DNA of 64,000 bases, taken from Martelella lutilitoris. Lineage in GTDB: Bacteria; Pseudomonadota; Alphaproteobacteria; Rhizobiales; Rhizobiaceae. The notes beneath the pieces were generated by a model. That model saw only the letters and a program-made list of their open reading frames with translations. It had not been told where the DNA came from and ran no database searches. Where the stretch lies: assembly GCF_005924265.1 (NCBI RefSeq), contig NZ_VCLB01000010.1, positions 179,179 to 243,178 of the forward strand, given 5' to 3'. Made by a program: the position numbers and the translations under genes. Below, in pieces: positions 28,155 through 37,128 of the stretch; the stretch's first letter is position 1; every line of letters begins with the position of its first letter.

Positions 28155-28260
28155 CTAGAGCAATTCCAGGTGAAGTGGACACAGGTTCACCGTCCGGAAT
28201 TGCGTAAAAACAAAGAGATAGAGCCTTTTCGCGTTTCCGTGAAACGCGGAATTGCTCTAG
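28155..28260. repeat. 106-bp palindromic rhizobial intergenic repeat
   Basis: The element begins CTAGAGCAATTCC and ends GGAATTGCTCTAG, exact 13-base terminal inverted repeats. Inside it carries AATTGCGTAAAAACAAAGAG, then GCGTTTCCGTGAAACGC, itself a hairpin. The wording is that of a short non-coding repeat I recognise as abundant in Rhizobiaceae genomes. Its right end supplies the stop codon of the VOC gene. Confidence 0.75.
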
Positions 28261-28799
28261 CCGCGCGGCAGTGTGCGGAAGGCCTTCCTTGCAGGCGAGC
28301 CGTCCCACTCGGGATGCTGCATTTCCGCGTCTTTCCAGGCGCGGCTGCTGCGCAGATAGGCGGCGGGCGAGGCGATCTTGGGAATATGCGCAAGCTCCCA
28401 GTGGATGCCGTTGATCGGGTCGTCGAAGAAGACGCCGTAATAGCCGGGCGCATAGACCGGATATTCGGCCGGCGTCTCGGTGACGGGAACCGAACTTCCG
28501 ACGAGAAACTCCTTGTGGAAGCGGTCGACCTCGCGCCGGCTTTTCGCCCAGAGCGCGATGTGGTGGATGCCCGTGGCGCGTGCTTCGTGGTCGAGCTTGC
28601 CGCCGGTCCTTGCCGGCTGGATGCCGATATAGCTGTGGGGGAAGGGGAAGCGCGCCATGTAATAGGTCGATCGATAACCGATATCCATGGTCCAGAAGCT
28701 CTTGTAGCCGAGCCAGCCGAACATCTTGTCGTAGAAGGCGACCGAGTTCTCGTAGTCGATCACCGAGAATTCCACATGATTGACACCGCGCCAGCGCAT
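28257..28799 (-). CDS. VOC-superfamily (glyoxalase/dioxygenase-like) protein
   Basis: 180 residues. The beginning GVNHVEFSVIDYENSVAFYDKMFGW and the second half GIHHIALWAKSRREVDRFHKEFL are the two beta-alpha-beta-beta-beta modules of the vicinal oxygen chelate fold. Putative metal ligands are H8, H77/H78-like GIHHIAL and E in INGIHWELAH near 136. Substrate unknown. It is divergent from a TetR regulator across a perfect palindrome, so it is very likely the regulator's target. Its TAG stop lies inside the terminal repeat of the 106-bp element, so the C-terminus may have been shaped by that insertion. Confidence 0.85.
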   Translation of the reverse strand: MRWRGVNHVEFSVIDYENSVAFYDKMFGWLGYKSFWTMDIGYRSTYYMARFPFPHSYIGIQPARTGGKLDHEARATGIHHIALWAKSRREVDRFHKEFLVGSSVPVTETPAEYPVYAPGYYGVFFDDPINGIHWELAHIPKIASPAAYLRSSRAWKDAEMQHPEWDGSPARKAFRTLPRG

Positions 28800-28861
28800 C
28801 GGTCATCTCCTTTTTCTCGTTTCAGCGGTGGAAGGCCCGCTGAAAAATGGTTACAGTGCCT

Positions 28862-28880
28862 ATTAGACCAGTGGTCTAAT
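28862..28880. promoter_or_regulatory. Perfect 19-bp palindrome, probable TetR operator
   Basis: ATTAGACCA-G-TGGTCTAAT: two 9-base arms around one central G. It is centred between the VOC gene start (28799) and the TetR start (28902), where it would control both promoters. Arms of this kind (TAGACC/GGTCTA) are typical of TetR-family operators such as those of NemR-like repressors. Confidence 0.75.
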
Positions 28881-28901
28881 TGCGTCAATGGAAGTGTGGA
28901 A

Positions 28902-29582
28902 ATGGCATCCAGCAACAACGGGAAGCCGATGGCGGAGGGAAAATCAGCGTTGGAGCGGCTGGAGACGCTGACGCCTGAACGCCGCGAGGCATTGCTTGCG
29001 GCAGCGACGGCGGCCTTCGCCGAACGCGGGTTCTCCGGTGCTTCGCTGAATGCAATCCTGAAGGCATCGGACATGAGCAAGGGTCAGGCCTATTACTATA
29101 TCCACGACAAGGCCGACCTCTATTGCGCGGCGATCGAGCGTGCGCTTGCCCGTCTTGCCGGTCAGCTTGATGTCAAGCGGGTCGTTGAGGCAGGGGATCG
29201 GGCTGGATTTTGGAACGCGCTCAACGCTGCCTTCGGGCAATTGGGCGCGCTTCTGATCGCCGAGCCCACGACAGCCTCACTCGGGAGAACCATGCATGAA
29301 GGCCCGGAGGCCGAAAGGGCTCTAGAAGCGCCGCTCGGTCAGCTCAAGGCTGGCGCCGCTCTGCTCGTCGCGCACGGTCAGAGGCTTGGCGCAATCCGCT
29401 CCGACGTGCCGCAGGGGCTGATTGTCGACATGCTGTTTGCCAGCGCGCGCGCGCTTGATCGCTGGTTTGCGGAAAACTGGGACGATCTTGTTCCGGAAGA
29501 AGCGCAGCGGATCAATCTGCAGGGCCTTGTCATGCTTCAGGCCATGGTCGCGCCTGACGGAGATCTTAATCGACCAGCCTGA
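28902..29582 (+). CDS. TetR/AcrR-family transcriptional regulator
   Basis: 226 residues from the ATG at 28902. The frame is open far upstream, but that part overlaps the VOC gene on the other strand and is not needed. N-terminal helix-turn-helix: REALLAAATAAFAERGFSGASLNAILKASDMSKGQAYYYIHDKADLYCAAIERAL, about residues 26-80, with the YYYIHDKADLY recognition-helix end typical of the family. The C-terminal ligand domain is variable. It is divergent from the VOC gene across a 19-bp palindrome and probably represses both. Its last 17 bases overlap the converging downstream gene. Confidence 0.9.
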   Translation: MASSNNGKPMAEGKSALERLETLTPERREALLAAATAAFAERGFSGASLNAILKASDMSKGQAYYYIHDKADLYCAAIERALARLAGQLDVKRVVEAGDRAGFWNALNAAFGQLGALLIAEPTTASLGRTMHEGPEAERALEAPLGQLKAGAALLVAHGQRLGAIRSDVPQGLIVDMLFASARALDRWFAENWDDLVPEEAQRINLQGLVMLQAMVAPDGDLNRPA

Positions 29583-30528
29583 ACTCCAGCATCAGCGTGT
29601 TCTGCAGCGGCGAATCATTGTCGTCGGAAACGAGGATGACATGGAGCGAACCGTCATCGGCGCGGATGACATCCATGCCTTCCATATTGTCGATCCGGTG
29701 GGTGCCGCCATAGGCCTGCATGATCACCGGCCCGTCAACCACTGCGCCGGGGCGGATGGCGCTGCCGGGAAGGCGGCGGATGCGCATGGCAACGCCGGAA
29801 AGCAGGGAGAACCGCCGCTCCAGCACAAGCAGGTCGCCATCCGGCAGAAAAGCCGCGTCGGTGACGTCATATCCTTCGCGCTTGACGACCTTGAAGACGC
29901 CCTTGTCTGCGCCGCGAATGATTGCGGCGAAGAGATTGCCGTTCTTGTCGATGCTCTTTTCAGCAATGACCACAATACGGCCGGCATCGTCGGCCGCGAG
30001 CGCCTCGAAACTGCCATTGCGCCGGAGCTCAAAGGGCGGGATCAGGAAATCGGGGCCCGGGGCGGCATTGGCCCGGTCATGGCCCTTCAGGGGGTAGCTG
30101 TCGATCCGGTGGCGTCCTTCGAAGCCGACATAGATCTTGTTGCCGATGATTGCGAGGCTCTCGGCATCCATGCCACTCTTGCCCGCATGCACGCCTTTCG
30201 CATTCTTCATCGGCGTGACGGTGACATCGGCAAGGCCGGAAAGCCGACCGGACGCATCGCGCGTCACCCGCCCGTCAACCCATTCGCCGGTATCGGCGAC
30301 GGCGATGAAGCGCTTGCCGTCGGGCCGGAAGCGAATGGCGGAAAGGGACTGGAAATCGGGGTTGGGCGAGCTCAGCGTCAGCCCGCCGACGAATTCGAGG
30401 CGGCCAAAACGATCCGTGTCCTTTTCTGGCGCGAATGTCTCGATCGGGACGGCATCAACCGGGGCGACGGCAGCGGCTGCCGGCGCTGCGACAAGCGCAA
30501 GCGCCAGAAAAGCAGAGGCGGCTTTCAT
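29566..30528 (-). CDS. Exported phytase-like/esterase-like beta-propeller protein
   Basis: 320 residues with a signal peptide (residues 1-20, AAPAAAA). The mature part matches the phytase-like family (PF13449 type): EFVGGLTLSSPNPDFQSLSAIRF, IAVADTGEWVDGRV, SGMDAESLAII, NGSFEALAAD, YDVTDAAFLPDGDLLVLERRF and RIDNMEGMDV. These blocks are the blades of a beta-propeller. Enzymatic activity is uncertain. The start codon overlaps the cobT stop by one base, so it lies in the cobS-cobT transcription unit, while its 3' end overlaps the converging tetR by 17 bases. Confidence 0.82.
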   Translation of the reverse strand: MKAASAFLALALVAAPAAAAVAPVDAVPIETFAPEKDTDRFGRLEFVGGLTLSSPNPDFQSLSAIRFRPDGKRFIAVADTGEWVDGRVTRDASGRLSGLADVTVTPMKNAKGVHAGKSGMDAESLAIIGNKIYVGFEGRHRIDSYPLKGHDRANAAPGPDFLIPPFELRRNGSFEALAADDAGRIVVIAEKSIDKNGNLFAAIIRGADKGVFKVVKREGYDVTDAAFLPDGDLLVLERRFSLLSGVAMRIRRLPGSAIRPGAVVDGPVIMQAYGGTHRIDNMEGMDVIRADDGSLHVILVSDDNDSPLQNTLMLEFRLVD

Positions 30529-32426
30529 CAGCGACGTTTTCTGCCCCTGGTGATGCCGGCGGCCTGCTCCTCGAACAGCCCGGCAAGCTGGTCGGTCATG
30601 GCGCCGGCCAGTTCGTCGGCGTCGACGATGGTGACGGCGCGGCGATAATAGCGCGTCACGTCATGGCCGATGCCGATCGCCAGAAGCTCAACCGGCGAAC
30701 GGGTCTCGATATGCTCGATCACAGCGCGCAGGTGCTTTTCGAGGAAATTGCCGGGATTCACCGAGAGCGTGGAATCATCCACCGGCGCGCCGTCGGAAAT
30801 CATCATCAGGATGCGGCGCTGTTCGGGACGCGCCATCAGCCGGTCATGGGCCCAGATCAGCGCCTCGCCGTCGATGTTTTCCTTGAGCAGGCCCTCGCGC
30901 ATCATCAGGCCGAGATTGGCGCGCGAGCGGCGCCAGGGGGTGTCGGCGGATTTGTAGATGATATGGCGCAGATCGTTGAGGCGGCCCGGGGTCGTCGGTT
31001 TGCCTTCCTCAAGCCATTTCTCGCGGCTCTGCCCGCCCTTCCAGGCCTTGGTGGTGAAGCCGAGGATCTCGACCTTCACGCCGCAGCGTTCCAGCGTGCG
31101 CGCCAGAATGTCGCCGCAGGTGGCGGCAACCGTGATCGGGCGGCCGCGCATCGAGCCGGAATTGTCGATCAGCAGCGAAACCACCGTGTCGCGGAACTGC
31201 GTGTCGCGCTCCATCTTGAAGGAGAGCGGCTGCATCGGATCGATGACCATGCGCGGCAGGCGGGCGGTATCGAGATAGCCTTCCTCGAGATCGAAATCCC
31301 AGGACCGGTTCTGCTTGGCCATCAGCCGGCGCTGCATGCGGTTGGCGAGCCTTCCGACAGCACCCTGCAGATGGGCAAGCTGCTTGTCGAGATAGCCGCG
31401 CAGGCGCTGCAGCTCTTCCTGGTCGCACAGTTCCTCGGCCCGGATTTCCTCGTCGAATTCCTCGGTGAAGACCTTGTAGTCGACCTTCTCGTTCAGGTCG
31501 TCGAAGGGGGTATTCGGGCGCTTGGTCTCGCCGGCGACCTCGCTGTCGGGATCGGCATCCTCGTCGAGCTCGGTATCAGCCACTTCCGCGCCGTCAAGCT
31601 CGCCCTGGTCCATCTCCTCGTCGCTGTCGTCGCTTTCATCGGCGGGCGCCGAGTCATTGCCGGCATCCTCGTCGAACTGCTCGTCATTCTGGCGTTCGGA
31701 ACGGGGCTGCTCCTCGTCGGAGATGTTTTCTTCCTCGTTCTCGCTTTCCATGTCTTCGTCCGAATAGTCATCGGCGAGTTCCATGGAGGAGAGAATGGAG
31801 CGGATCGTGCGGGCGAAGGCGTGCTGGTCATCAATGCTCTCGGCCAGCCGGTCGAGGTCGACGGAGGCCTTCTGCTCAATGAAATCGCGCCAGAAATCGA
31901 GAACCTGGCCGGCCGATTCCGGCGGCTTTTCGCCGGAAAGCTTCTCGCGCACCAGCATCGCCACGGCCTCGGAGACCGGGGCGTCCTCCTTGCGGTCGAT
32001 CGCGGCGAAATTGGCCTTGTCGTATTTCTCAGCATGCATGGCGGCAAGGTTCCGCGCCATACCGGGCATGCGCTTGGCCCCGATTGAATCGACGCGGGCC
32101 TGTTCGACCGCGTCGAAAATCGCCTGCGCATCGCTGCCGCTCGGCGCCATCTGCGCATGGGTGACCGGATTGTGGCAGGCCATGCGGAGCGCCATGGAAT
32201 CGCCAAGGCCGCGGACCACGGCAAGCTCGCTTGCCGTCGGCCGCTTGGAGAATTCCGGCAGGCGGATCTGGCTGCCGCTCATGCCCGGCCGGTCGCGCGA
32301 GAAGACGACCTCCGCTTCCTTGTCGCCGGAGACCGCGCGCACGCAGCCGGACACGGCGCGGTGCAGCGGTTCCAGGTCCACGGGCGCGTGCGGATTGGTC
32401 TTTCTGTTGTCGCCGGGGCCGGCCAT
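30528..32426 (-). CDS. cobT: Aerobic cobaltochelatase subunit CobT
   Basis: 632 residues, the normal size. N-terminal domain, a very acidic middle ([24 protein letters not shown] region, about residues 215-310), and a C-terminal von Willebrand A domain with the MIDAS motif DNSGSMRG near 420. CobT works with the AAA+ subunit CobS and the large CobN subunit to insert cobalt into hydrogenobyrinic diamide in aerobic cobalamin synthesis. cobS precedes it with a 10-base gap; cobN is not in this window. Confidence 0.95.
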   Translation of the reverse strand: MAGPGDNRKTNPHAPVDLEPLHRAVSGCVRAVSGDKEAEVVFSRDRPGMSGSQIRLPEFSKRPTASELAVVRGLGDSMALRMACHNPVTHAQMAPSGSDAQAIFDAVEQARVDSIGAKRMPGMARNLAAMHAEKYDKANFAAIDRKEDAPVSEAVAMLVREKLSGEKPPESAGQVLDFWRDFIEQKASVDLDRLAESIDDQHAFARTIRSILSSMELADDYSDEDMESENEEENISDEEQPRSERQNDEQFDEDAGNDSAPADESDDSDEEMDQGELDGAEVADTELDEDADPDSEVAGETKRPNTPFDDLNEKVDYKVFTEEFDEEIRAEELCDQEELQRLRGYLDKQLAHLQGAVGRLANRMQRRLMAKQNRSWDFDLEEGYLDTARLPRMVIDPMQPLSFKMERDTQFRDTVVSLLIDNSGSMRGRPITVAATCGDILARTLERCGVKVEILGFTTKAWKGGQSREKWLEEGKPTTPGRLNDLRHIIYKSADTPWRRSRANLGLMMREGLLKENIDGEALIWAHDRLMARPEQRRILMMISDGAPVDDSTLSVNPGNFLEKHLRAVIEHIETRSPVELLAIGIGHDVTRYYRRAVTIVDADELAGAMTDQLAGLFEEQAAGITRGRKRR

Positions 32427-32436
32427 GGGTTTTTCC

Positions 32437-33432
32437 TCAGGCGCTGATGACGACGTTGGCGGCGCTTTCCTTCAGCTCCTCGCCGAAGGCGCGCTGATAC
32501 TGCTCGGCCACCAGCGTGCGCTCGAGCTCGTCGCACTTGTTGAGGAAGGTGACACGGAAGGCAAAGCCGACATCGCCGAAGATCTCCGCGTTTTCGGCCC
32601 AGTTGATGACCGTGCGCGGGCTCATGACGGTGGAAAGGTCGCCGTTGACGAAGGCCGAACGGGTAAGATCGGCAACGCGCACCATGTTGGAGATGGTTTC
32701 ACGGCCCTCTTCGCTCGCAGCAAAGCTCTTCACCTTGGCGAGGATGATCGCGACTTCCTGCTCATGCGGCAGATAGTTGAGCGTGGTCACCAGCGACCAG
32801 CGGTCCATCTGCGCCTGGTTGATCTGCTGCGTGCCGTGATAGAGCCCGGTCGTGTCGCCGAGGCCGACCGTGTTCGCCGTGGCAAACAGGCGGAAGGCCG
32901 GGTGGGGGCTGATGACGCGGCTTTGGTCGAGCAGGGTCAGGCGACCGGAGCTTTCAAGCACGCGCTGGATCACGAACATCACATCCGGACGGCCGGCGTC
33001 ATACTCGTCGAAGACGAGCGCGACATTGTGCTGATAGGCCCAGGGCAGGATGCCGTCCTTAAACTCGGTGACCTGCAGGCCGTCGCGCACGACGATCGCA
33101 TCCTTGCCGACAAGGTCGATACGGCTGACATGGCTGTCGAGATTGACGCGCACGCACGGCCATTTGAGGCGTGCGGCGACCTGTTCGATATGGGTGGACT
33201 TGCCGGTGCCGTGATAGCCGGAGACCATCACGCGGCGGTTATGGGCAAAGCCTGCGAGAATGGCGAGCGTGGTATCGCGATCGAAAAGGTAGTCGGGGTC
33301 GATATCCGGCACGTAGGGGTCGTCGGTCGAATAGGCGGGAACCTGAAGGTCGACATCGATACCAAATGTTTCGCGAACCGAAACCGTCGTATCCGGTGCG
33401 TTGGAATAGTCCAGTTCAATCTTGCTCATCAT
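32437..33432 (-). CDS. cobS: Aerobic cobaltochelatase subunit CobS
   Basis: 331 residues. AAA+ ATPase of the MoxR/chelatase kind: Walker [10 protein letters not shown] at residues 72-80, Walker B ALVFDEYD near 142, sensor-type FATANTVG near 190. N-terminal [18 protein letters not shown] is typical for CobS. It powers cobalt insertion with CobT. The dnaJ-cobS-cobT order is the standard one in Rhizobiaceae. Confidence 0.96.
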   Translation of the reverse strand: MMSKIELDYSNAPDTTVSVRETFGIDVDLQVPAYSTDDPYVPDIDPDYLFDRDTTLAILAGFAHNRRVMVSGYHGTGKSTHIEQVAARLKWPCVRVNLDSHVSRIDLVGKDAIVVRDGLQVTEFKDGILPWAYQHNVALVFDEYDAGRPDVMFVIQRVLESSGRLTLLDQSRVISPHPAFRLFATANTVGLGDTTGLYHGTQQINQAQMDRWSLVTTLNYLPHEQEVAIILAKVKSFAASEEGRETISNMVRVADLTRSAFVNGDLSTVMSPRTVINWAENAEIFGDVGFAFRVTFLNKCDELERTLVAEQYQRAFGEELKESAANVVISA

Positions 33433-33501
33433 GTCTCCAGCGCGGCCTTTTTCGAAAAGCGCCGCTCAAACGTCTGTGCTGCTCTTTCGGTCAAAAACGG
33501 T

Positions 33502-34140
33502 CTAGCAGAAGCCGGACTGCTTTAACAATTGGTATGCCTGCACCACGGCACGAAAAGTTTCCTCGGAGCCCCGGTCGCCGCCATTGGCGTCGGGATGGTG
33601 CTTCTTGACCAGAGCCTTGTACTGTTTCTTGATATCGTCGGGCGTTGCCTCTGCGGTCAGGCCCAGCGTGTCGAAGGCTTTGGATTCGAGCGTCTTCAGC
33701 TTGCGCTGGTGGCGCGGTCGCCTGGGCGCGCCCTCCTTGCCGTCATCGACAAAGCCGAAGGGGTCGCGCATGCGCGAAAATGACGCGGTGTTGCCGGCCT
33801 TTTTCGAGCCGTTGAGCGGCGTCTTGCGGGCCGCGCCGTTGACGCCGACGGTCCAGGTGGGACGATGGCCGGTCAGCGCCTCCTTCTGGTAGCGGGCGAT
33901 CTCGCTGTCTGACAGGCCGTCGAAATAATTGTAGCCCTTGTTATAGGCCTTCACGTGCTCGAAGCAGAACATGAAGAATTGCCCCTCGGCATTGCGGCCG
34001 ACGGGTGCGCGGTGTTTCGCGGGCTTGTTGCAGCCGTCCCATTGGCAGACGGCGGCAGCGGCTTCGGACTCGGCCTTGGCCGATGCCGGGCGTTTGCGCT
34101 TGGTGCGCAGACGGTCGAAATATTTGGAGTCAAGATTCAT
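33502..34140 (-). CDS. J-domain protein upstream of cobS
   Basis: 212 residues. The C-terminal 60 residues form a J domain (ALGLTAEATPDDIKKQYKALVKKHHPDANGGD) with the HPD motif near residue 189, followed by the last helix. The N-terminal two thirds (CQWDGCNKPAKHRAPVGR) hold a CxxxxC-type small zinc-like motif and HRAP. This is the DnaJ-related protein conserved before cobS in rhizobia and would stimulate a DnaK-type chaperone. It is divergent from bolA. Confidence 0.9.
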   Translation of the reverse strand: MNLDSKYFDRLRTKRKRPASAKAESEAAAAVCQWDGCNKPAKHRAPVGRNAEGQFFMFCFEHVKAYNKGYNYFDGLSDSEIARYQKEALTGHRPTWTVGVNGAARKTPLNGSKKAGNTASFSRMRDPFGFVDDGKEGAPRRPRHQRKLKTLESKAFDTLGLTAEATPDDIKKQYKALVKKHHPDANGGDRGSEETFRAVVQAYQLLKQSGFC

Positions 34141-34259
34141 GGCGCTCGATTATGACCTTGTGATCCCGCCACAACAAGAATTGACAACGGGATTTCTTAC
34201 TGGCTTCCTGAACCGTTAACGCGCTGACGCGCGAAGCAGGGACAAATCAGGAGCAGACA

Positions 34260-34541
34260 GTGTCGTCAACCGCCGAAATCGAAAACAGGCTGAAAAGCCT
34301 CTTCAACCCCGAACGGTTGGTGCTGATGGATGAAAGTGCCCAGCATGCCGGGCACTATGATGAGCCGGACGCCCCCGAAATCACCCATTTAAGGATTCGG
34401 ATCGTCTCCGACAAGTTTCAGGGGATGAATCGTCTCGCACGTCATCGTGCCGTCAATGAGGCGCTTGCCGGCGAAATCGAGAACGGATTGCATGCACTCG
34501 CCATCGAGGCGGCCGCCCCGGGCGAGAAGACGCGGTGGTAA
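34260..34541 (+). CDS. bolA: BolA-family protein
   Basis: 93 residues from a GTG start, with AGGAG about ten bases upstream (CAGGAGCAGACAGTG). The BolA fold is seen in IENRLKSLFNPERLVLMDESAQHAGH, then HLRIRIVSDKFQGMNRLARHRAVNEALAGEI. The conserved histidines H28 region and H in ARHRAV are the [2Fe-2S]/glutaredoxin-contact residues. Family members partner monothiol glutaredoxins in iron-sulfur handling. It is divergent from the J-domain gene. Confidence 0.92.
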   Translation: MSSTAEIENRLKSLFNPERLVLMDESAQHAGHYDEPDAPEITHLRIRIVSDKFQGMNRLARHRAVNEALAGEIENGLHALAIEAAAPGEKTRW

Positions 34542-34594
34542 GGGGGGGCAGCCGGCGCCGTGTTATTAAGGACAAAACCTACTCCACTTTCTTC

Positions 34595-34625
34595 CGTCAT
34601 GCTCGGGCTTGTCCCGAAGATGACG
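34595..34625. repeat. REP-like palindrome between bolA and corC
   Basis: CGTCATGCTCGGG and CCCGAAGATGACG pair at 11 of 13 positions around CTTGT. It lies between two converging genes and may end both transcripts. It belongs to the same CGTCAT...ATGACG style as the repeat pair at 24773-24888. Confidence 0.6.
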
Positions 34626-34681
34626 CGGAGAGGGGCTAGAGGTTCGCCAAGACGCTGACTGTGTTCAGCCATCCCCCGGCC

Positions 34682-36001
34682 TCACTCCGCCGGCGGGGTT
34701 GCCGCCGCAGCGCCACCGAGCGGACGGATCCGGAGCTTGGTAATGCGGTTCTTCTCGCGTTTCATCACGATGAAGCGCTTGCCATAGAAGGTGAAGGACT
34801 GGCGCTCCTCGGGTATGGTCTGGCTCTCGTGGATGACGAGGCCGGCAATCGTGGTCGCCTCTTCGTCCGGCAGCGTCCAGTCCAGCGCGCGGTTGAGGTC
34901 GCGGATCGGGACCGTGCCGTCGACGACGATCGAGCCATCGGCTTCCTGCTGCACGCCGGAGATTTCCAGGTCGTGCTCGTCGGAAATGTCGCCGACGATT
35001 TCCTCCAGAATGTCTTCCAGCGTGACGATACCCTGCACCTCGCCGTATTCGTCGACGACGACGGCGATATGCACCTTGCGGCGCAGGAAGGCGTTGAGCT
35101 GGTCCTTCAGATTGGTACTGTCGGGCACGAACCACGGCTTCTGCGCCACTTTGACGATGTCGATCGTCGACGGTGCGGCATGCGGTTCGGCGAGCGCACG
35201 CGACAGGTCCTTGGAGTGGACCACGCCGATGATGTTGTCGATCGAGCCGCGCCAGACGGGAAGGCGCGTATAGGGGCTTTCCAGTACTGTCCTGACGGCG
35301 GCTTCGGGCGGATCGTCGGCATTGACGGCGCGCATGGCCGTGCGGTGGATCATCACGTCGGAGACCTCAAGCTCGCCGAGGTCGAGCACGCCGCCGAGCC
35401 GGTCGCGGTCGGCCTTGATCACCGACCCCTCGCGATGGAGCAGGTCGACGGCGCCGCGGATTTCGTCATGGGCGGTCAGCATTTCGCTGCCCTTGGTCAG
35501 CGTCACGCCGAAAAGCCCCAGAATGAAGCGCACGATCATGTTGACGAGGCTTGAGAGCGGACCGATGACGAAAAACAGCACGCGCACGAGCGGAGACACG
35601 GCGAGCGCGAACCGGTCGGTCGCGGAAATTGCCCAACTCTTCGGCAAGACCTCGGCGAAGACCACCAGAAGCGCCGTCATGATCAGCGTCGCATAGGCCA
35701 CGCCATTAGCGCCGAAAATGCTCAGGAACAGCGTTGTCGTCAGTGACGAGGCGAGGATGTTGACCAGGTTGTTGCCAATCAGAAGCGCGCCGATCAGGCG
35801 GTCGCGGCGGTTGATCATCACATTGACGAAACCGGCGCGCTTGTCGCCCTGCTGCTCCAGCGTGTGCATGCGGGCCCGGGATACGGCCGTCAGTGCCGTT
35901 TCCGAGCCCGAGAAGAATGCCGAAACGACGATCAGGCCGACGATCGTGGCCATCAGCGTCCAGTGTTCGGCGAAGAAGTGCGATAGATCGCTCAGCGTCA
36001 T
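34682..36001 (-). CDS. CNNM/CBS-domain CorC-HlyC family transporter
   Basis: 439 residues. N-terminal DUF21/CNNM membrane domain with about four helices (residues 10-185; SGSETALTAVSRAR near 32), two CBS domains (about 215-335, MIHRTAMRAVNADDP and KPWFVPDSTNLKDQLN), and a C-terminal CorC_HlyC domain (SIVVDGTVPIRDLNRALDWTLPDEE). Such proteins handle Mg2+/Co2+ efflux and resistance; hemolysin is an old name without support. It overlaps the aroB stop by 4 bases (ATGA), so it is the last gene of the aroK-aroB unit. Confidence 0.9.
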   Translation of the reverse strand: MTLSDLSHFFAEHWTLMATIVGLIVVSAFFSGSETALTAVSRARMHTLEQQGDKRAGFVNVMINRRDRLIGALLIGNNLVNILASSLTTTLFLSIFGANGVAYATLIMTALLVVFAEVLPKSWAISATDRFALAVSPLVRVLFFVIGPLSSLVNMIVRFILGLFGVTLTKGSEMLTAHDEIRGAVDLLHREGSVIKADRDRLGGVLDLGELEVSDVMIHRTAMRAVNADDPPEAAVRTVLESPYTRLPVWRGSIDNIIGVVHSKDLSRALAEPHAAPSTIDIVKVAQKPWFVPDSTNLKDQLNAFLRRKVHIAVVVDEYGEVQGIVTLEDILEEIVGDISDEHDLEISGVQQEADGSIVVDGTVPIRDLNRALDWTLPDEEATTIAGLVIHESQTIPEERQSFTFYGKRFIVMKREKNRITKLRIRPLGGAAAATPPAE

Positions 36002-37128
36002 TGCGATTGTTTTTCCGTCAGGAAAGCCAGCACCTCAGACGGCGGAACGTCGTCGGCGATGAAGGCCTCGCCGATGCCGCGCGTCAGAATGAAGGTCAGC
36101 TTCCCGCCCTTTACCTTTTTGTCCTGCCCGATTGCATCCATCAATATATCGGGCGGCGGCAGGTCGCCGTCAATATCGCCGAGCGTGGTCGGTAGCCCGG
36201 CCTCCTTCAGATGTGCGGCGACCCGTTTTGCATCGTCGGGGCTTGCAAGGTTCATGCGCGCGGAAAACTCGTGCGCCAGCACCATGCCGATCGCAACGCC
36301 CTCGCCGTGGACGAGGCGGGCGCCGTCATAGCCGGTCGCCCGCTCCAGCGCATGGCCGAAAGTGTGGCCGAGGTTCAAAAGCGCGCGCACGCCGTTCTCG
36401 TGCTCGTCGGCGGCAACGACGGCGGCTTTCGCCGCACAGGACCGCGCGATTGCCTCCACCCGCTCCGCGCCGCCGGAAAAGACGGCCTTGCGGTTCTTCT
36501 CCAGCCAGTGGAAGAAATCGGGTTGGTCGATCAGTCCGTATTTCACCACCTCGGCGTAACCGGCGGCGAATTCGCGCGAGGTAAGTGTGTCGAGCGTGTC
36601 GGTATCGGCAAGCACCAGATGCGGCTGGTGAAAGGCGCCGACGAGGTTCTTGCCCTGCCGGGTGTTGATCCCGGTCTTGCCGCCGACGGAGGAATCCACC
36701 TGGGCGAGCAGCGATGTCGGCACCTGGATGAAGTTCACGCCCCGGCGCACGATCGCTGCTGCAAAGCCCGCCAGATCGCCGATCACGCCGCCGCCGAGCG
36801 CGATCACGGCATCGGAGCGCTCGATACGGGCATCGAGAACGAAATCGACGGCGGTATGAAGATTTTCGAAGCTCTTGGTCTTCTCGCCTGCCGCCAGCGT
36901 CAGCGAGAAGGTCTCGATGCCATCGGTCTGCAGGCTTTCGGTCAGCATGTCGAGATAGCGCGGCGCGACATGGGTGTCGGTGATGATCGCCGCCTTGCGG
37001 CACGCAAGCCGGGCGAGCGTCTCGCCGCCTGCGCTCTGCAGCAGGCCGGATCCGATCAGGATATCATAGGAGCGATTGCCGAGGTCGACACGAACGATCC
37101 GCTTGTCGGCTGTCTCTTTACTCTTCAC
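35998..37128 (-). CDS. aroB: 3-dehydroquinate synthase
   Basis: 376 residues from the GTG at 37128. That start is chosen because GGAGGAAAT lies eight bases upstream; the ATG at 37155 lacks such a site. The enzyme converts DAHP to 3-dehydroquinate in the shikimate pathway, using NAD and a divalent metal. Motifs: ALGGGVIGDLAGFAAA near residues 97-112, VPTSLLAQVDSSVGGKTGIN near 124-143, EVVKYGLI near 185, and metal-binding LNLGHTFGHALE near 253-264. The gene overlaps aroK by 11 bases and corC by 4. Confidence 0.96.
   Translation of the reverse strand: MKSKETADKRIVRVDLGNRSYDILIGSGLLQSAGGETLARLACRKAAIITDTHVAPRYLDMLTESLQTDGIETFSLTLAAGEKTKSFENLHTAVDFVLDARIERSDAVIALGGGVIGDLAGFAAAIVRRGVNFIQVPTSLLAQVDSSVGGKTGINTRQGKNLVGAFHQPHLVLADTDTLDTLTSREFAAGYAEVVKYGLIDQPDFFHWLEKNRKAVFSGGAERVEAIARSCAAKAAVVAADEHENGVRALLNLGHTFGHALERATGYDGARLVHGEGVAIGMVLAHEFSARMNLASPDDAKRVAAHLKEAGLPTTLGDIDGDLPPPDILMDAIGQDKKVKGGKLTFILTRGIGEAFIADDVPPSEVLAFLTEKQSQ

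Noticed and set aside
28113..28901. Long N-terminal extension of the TetR protein
   Set aside because: The extension runs through the palindromic repeat and antisense to the VOC gene; the helix-turn-helix begins normally after the ATG at 28902.
30435..32087. 550-codon plus-strand open frame
   Set aside because: Shadow of cobT; the minus strand carries the MIDAS motif and the acidic linker of CobT.
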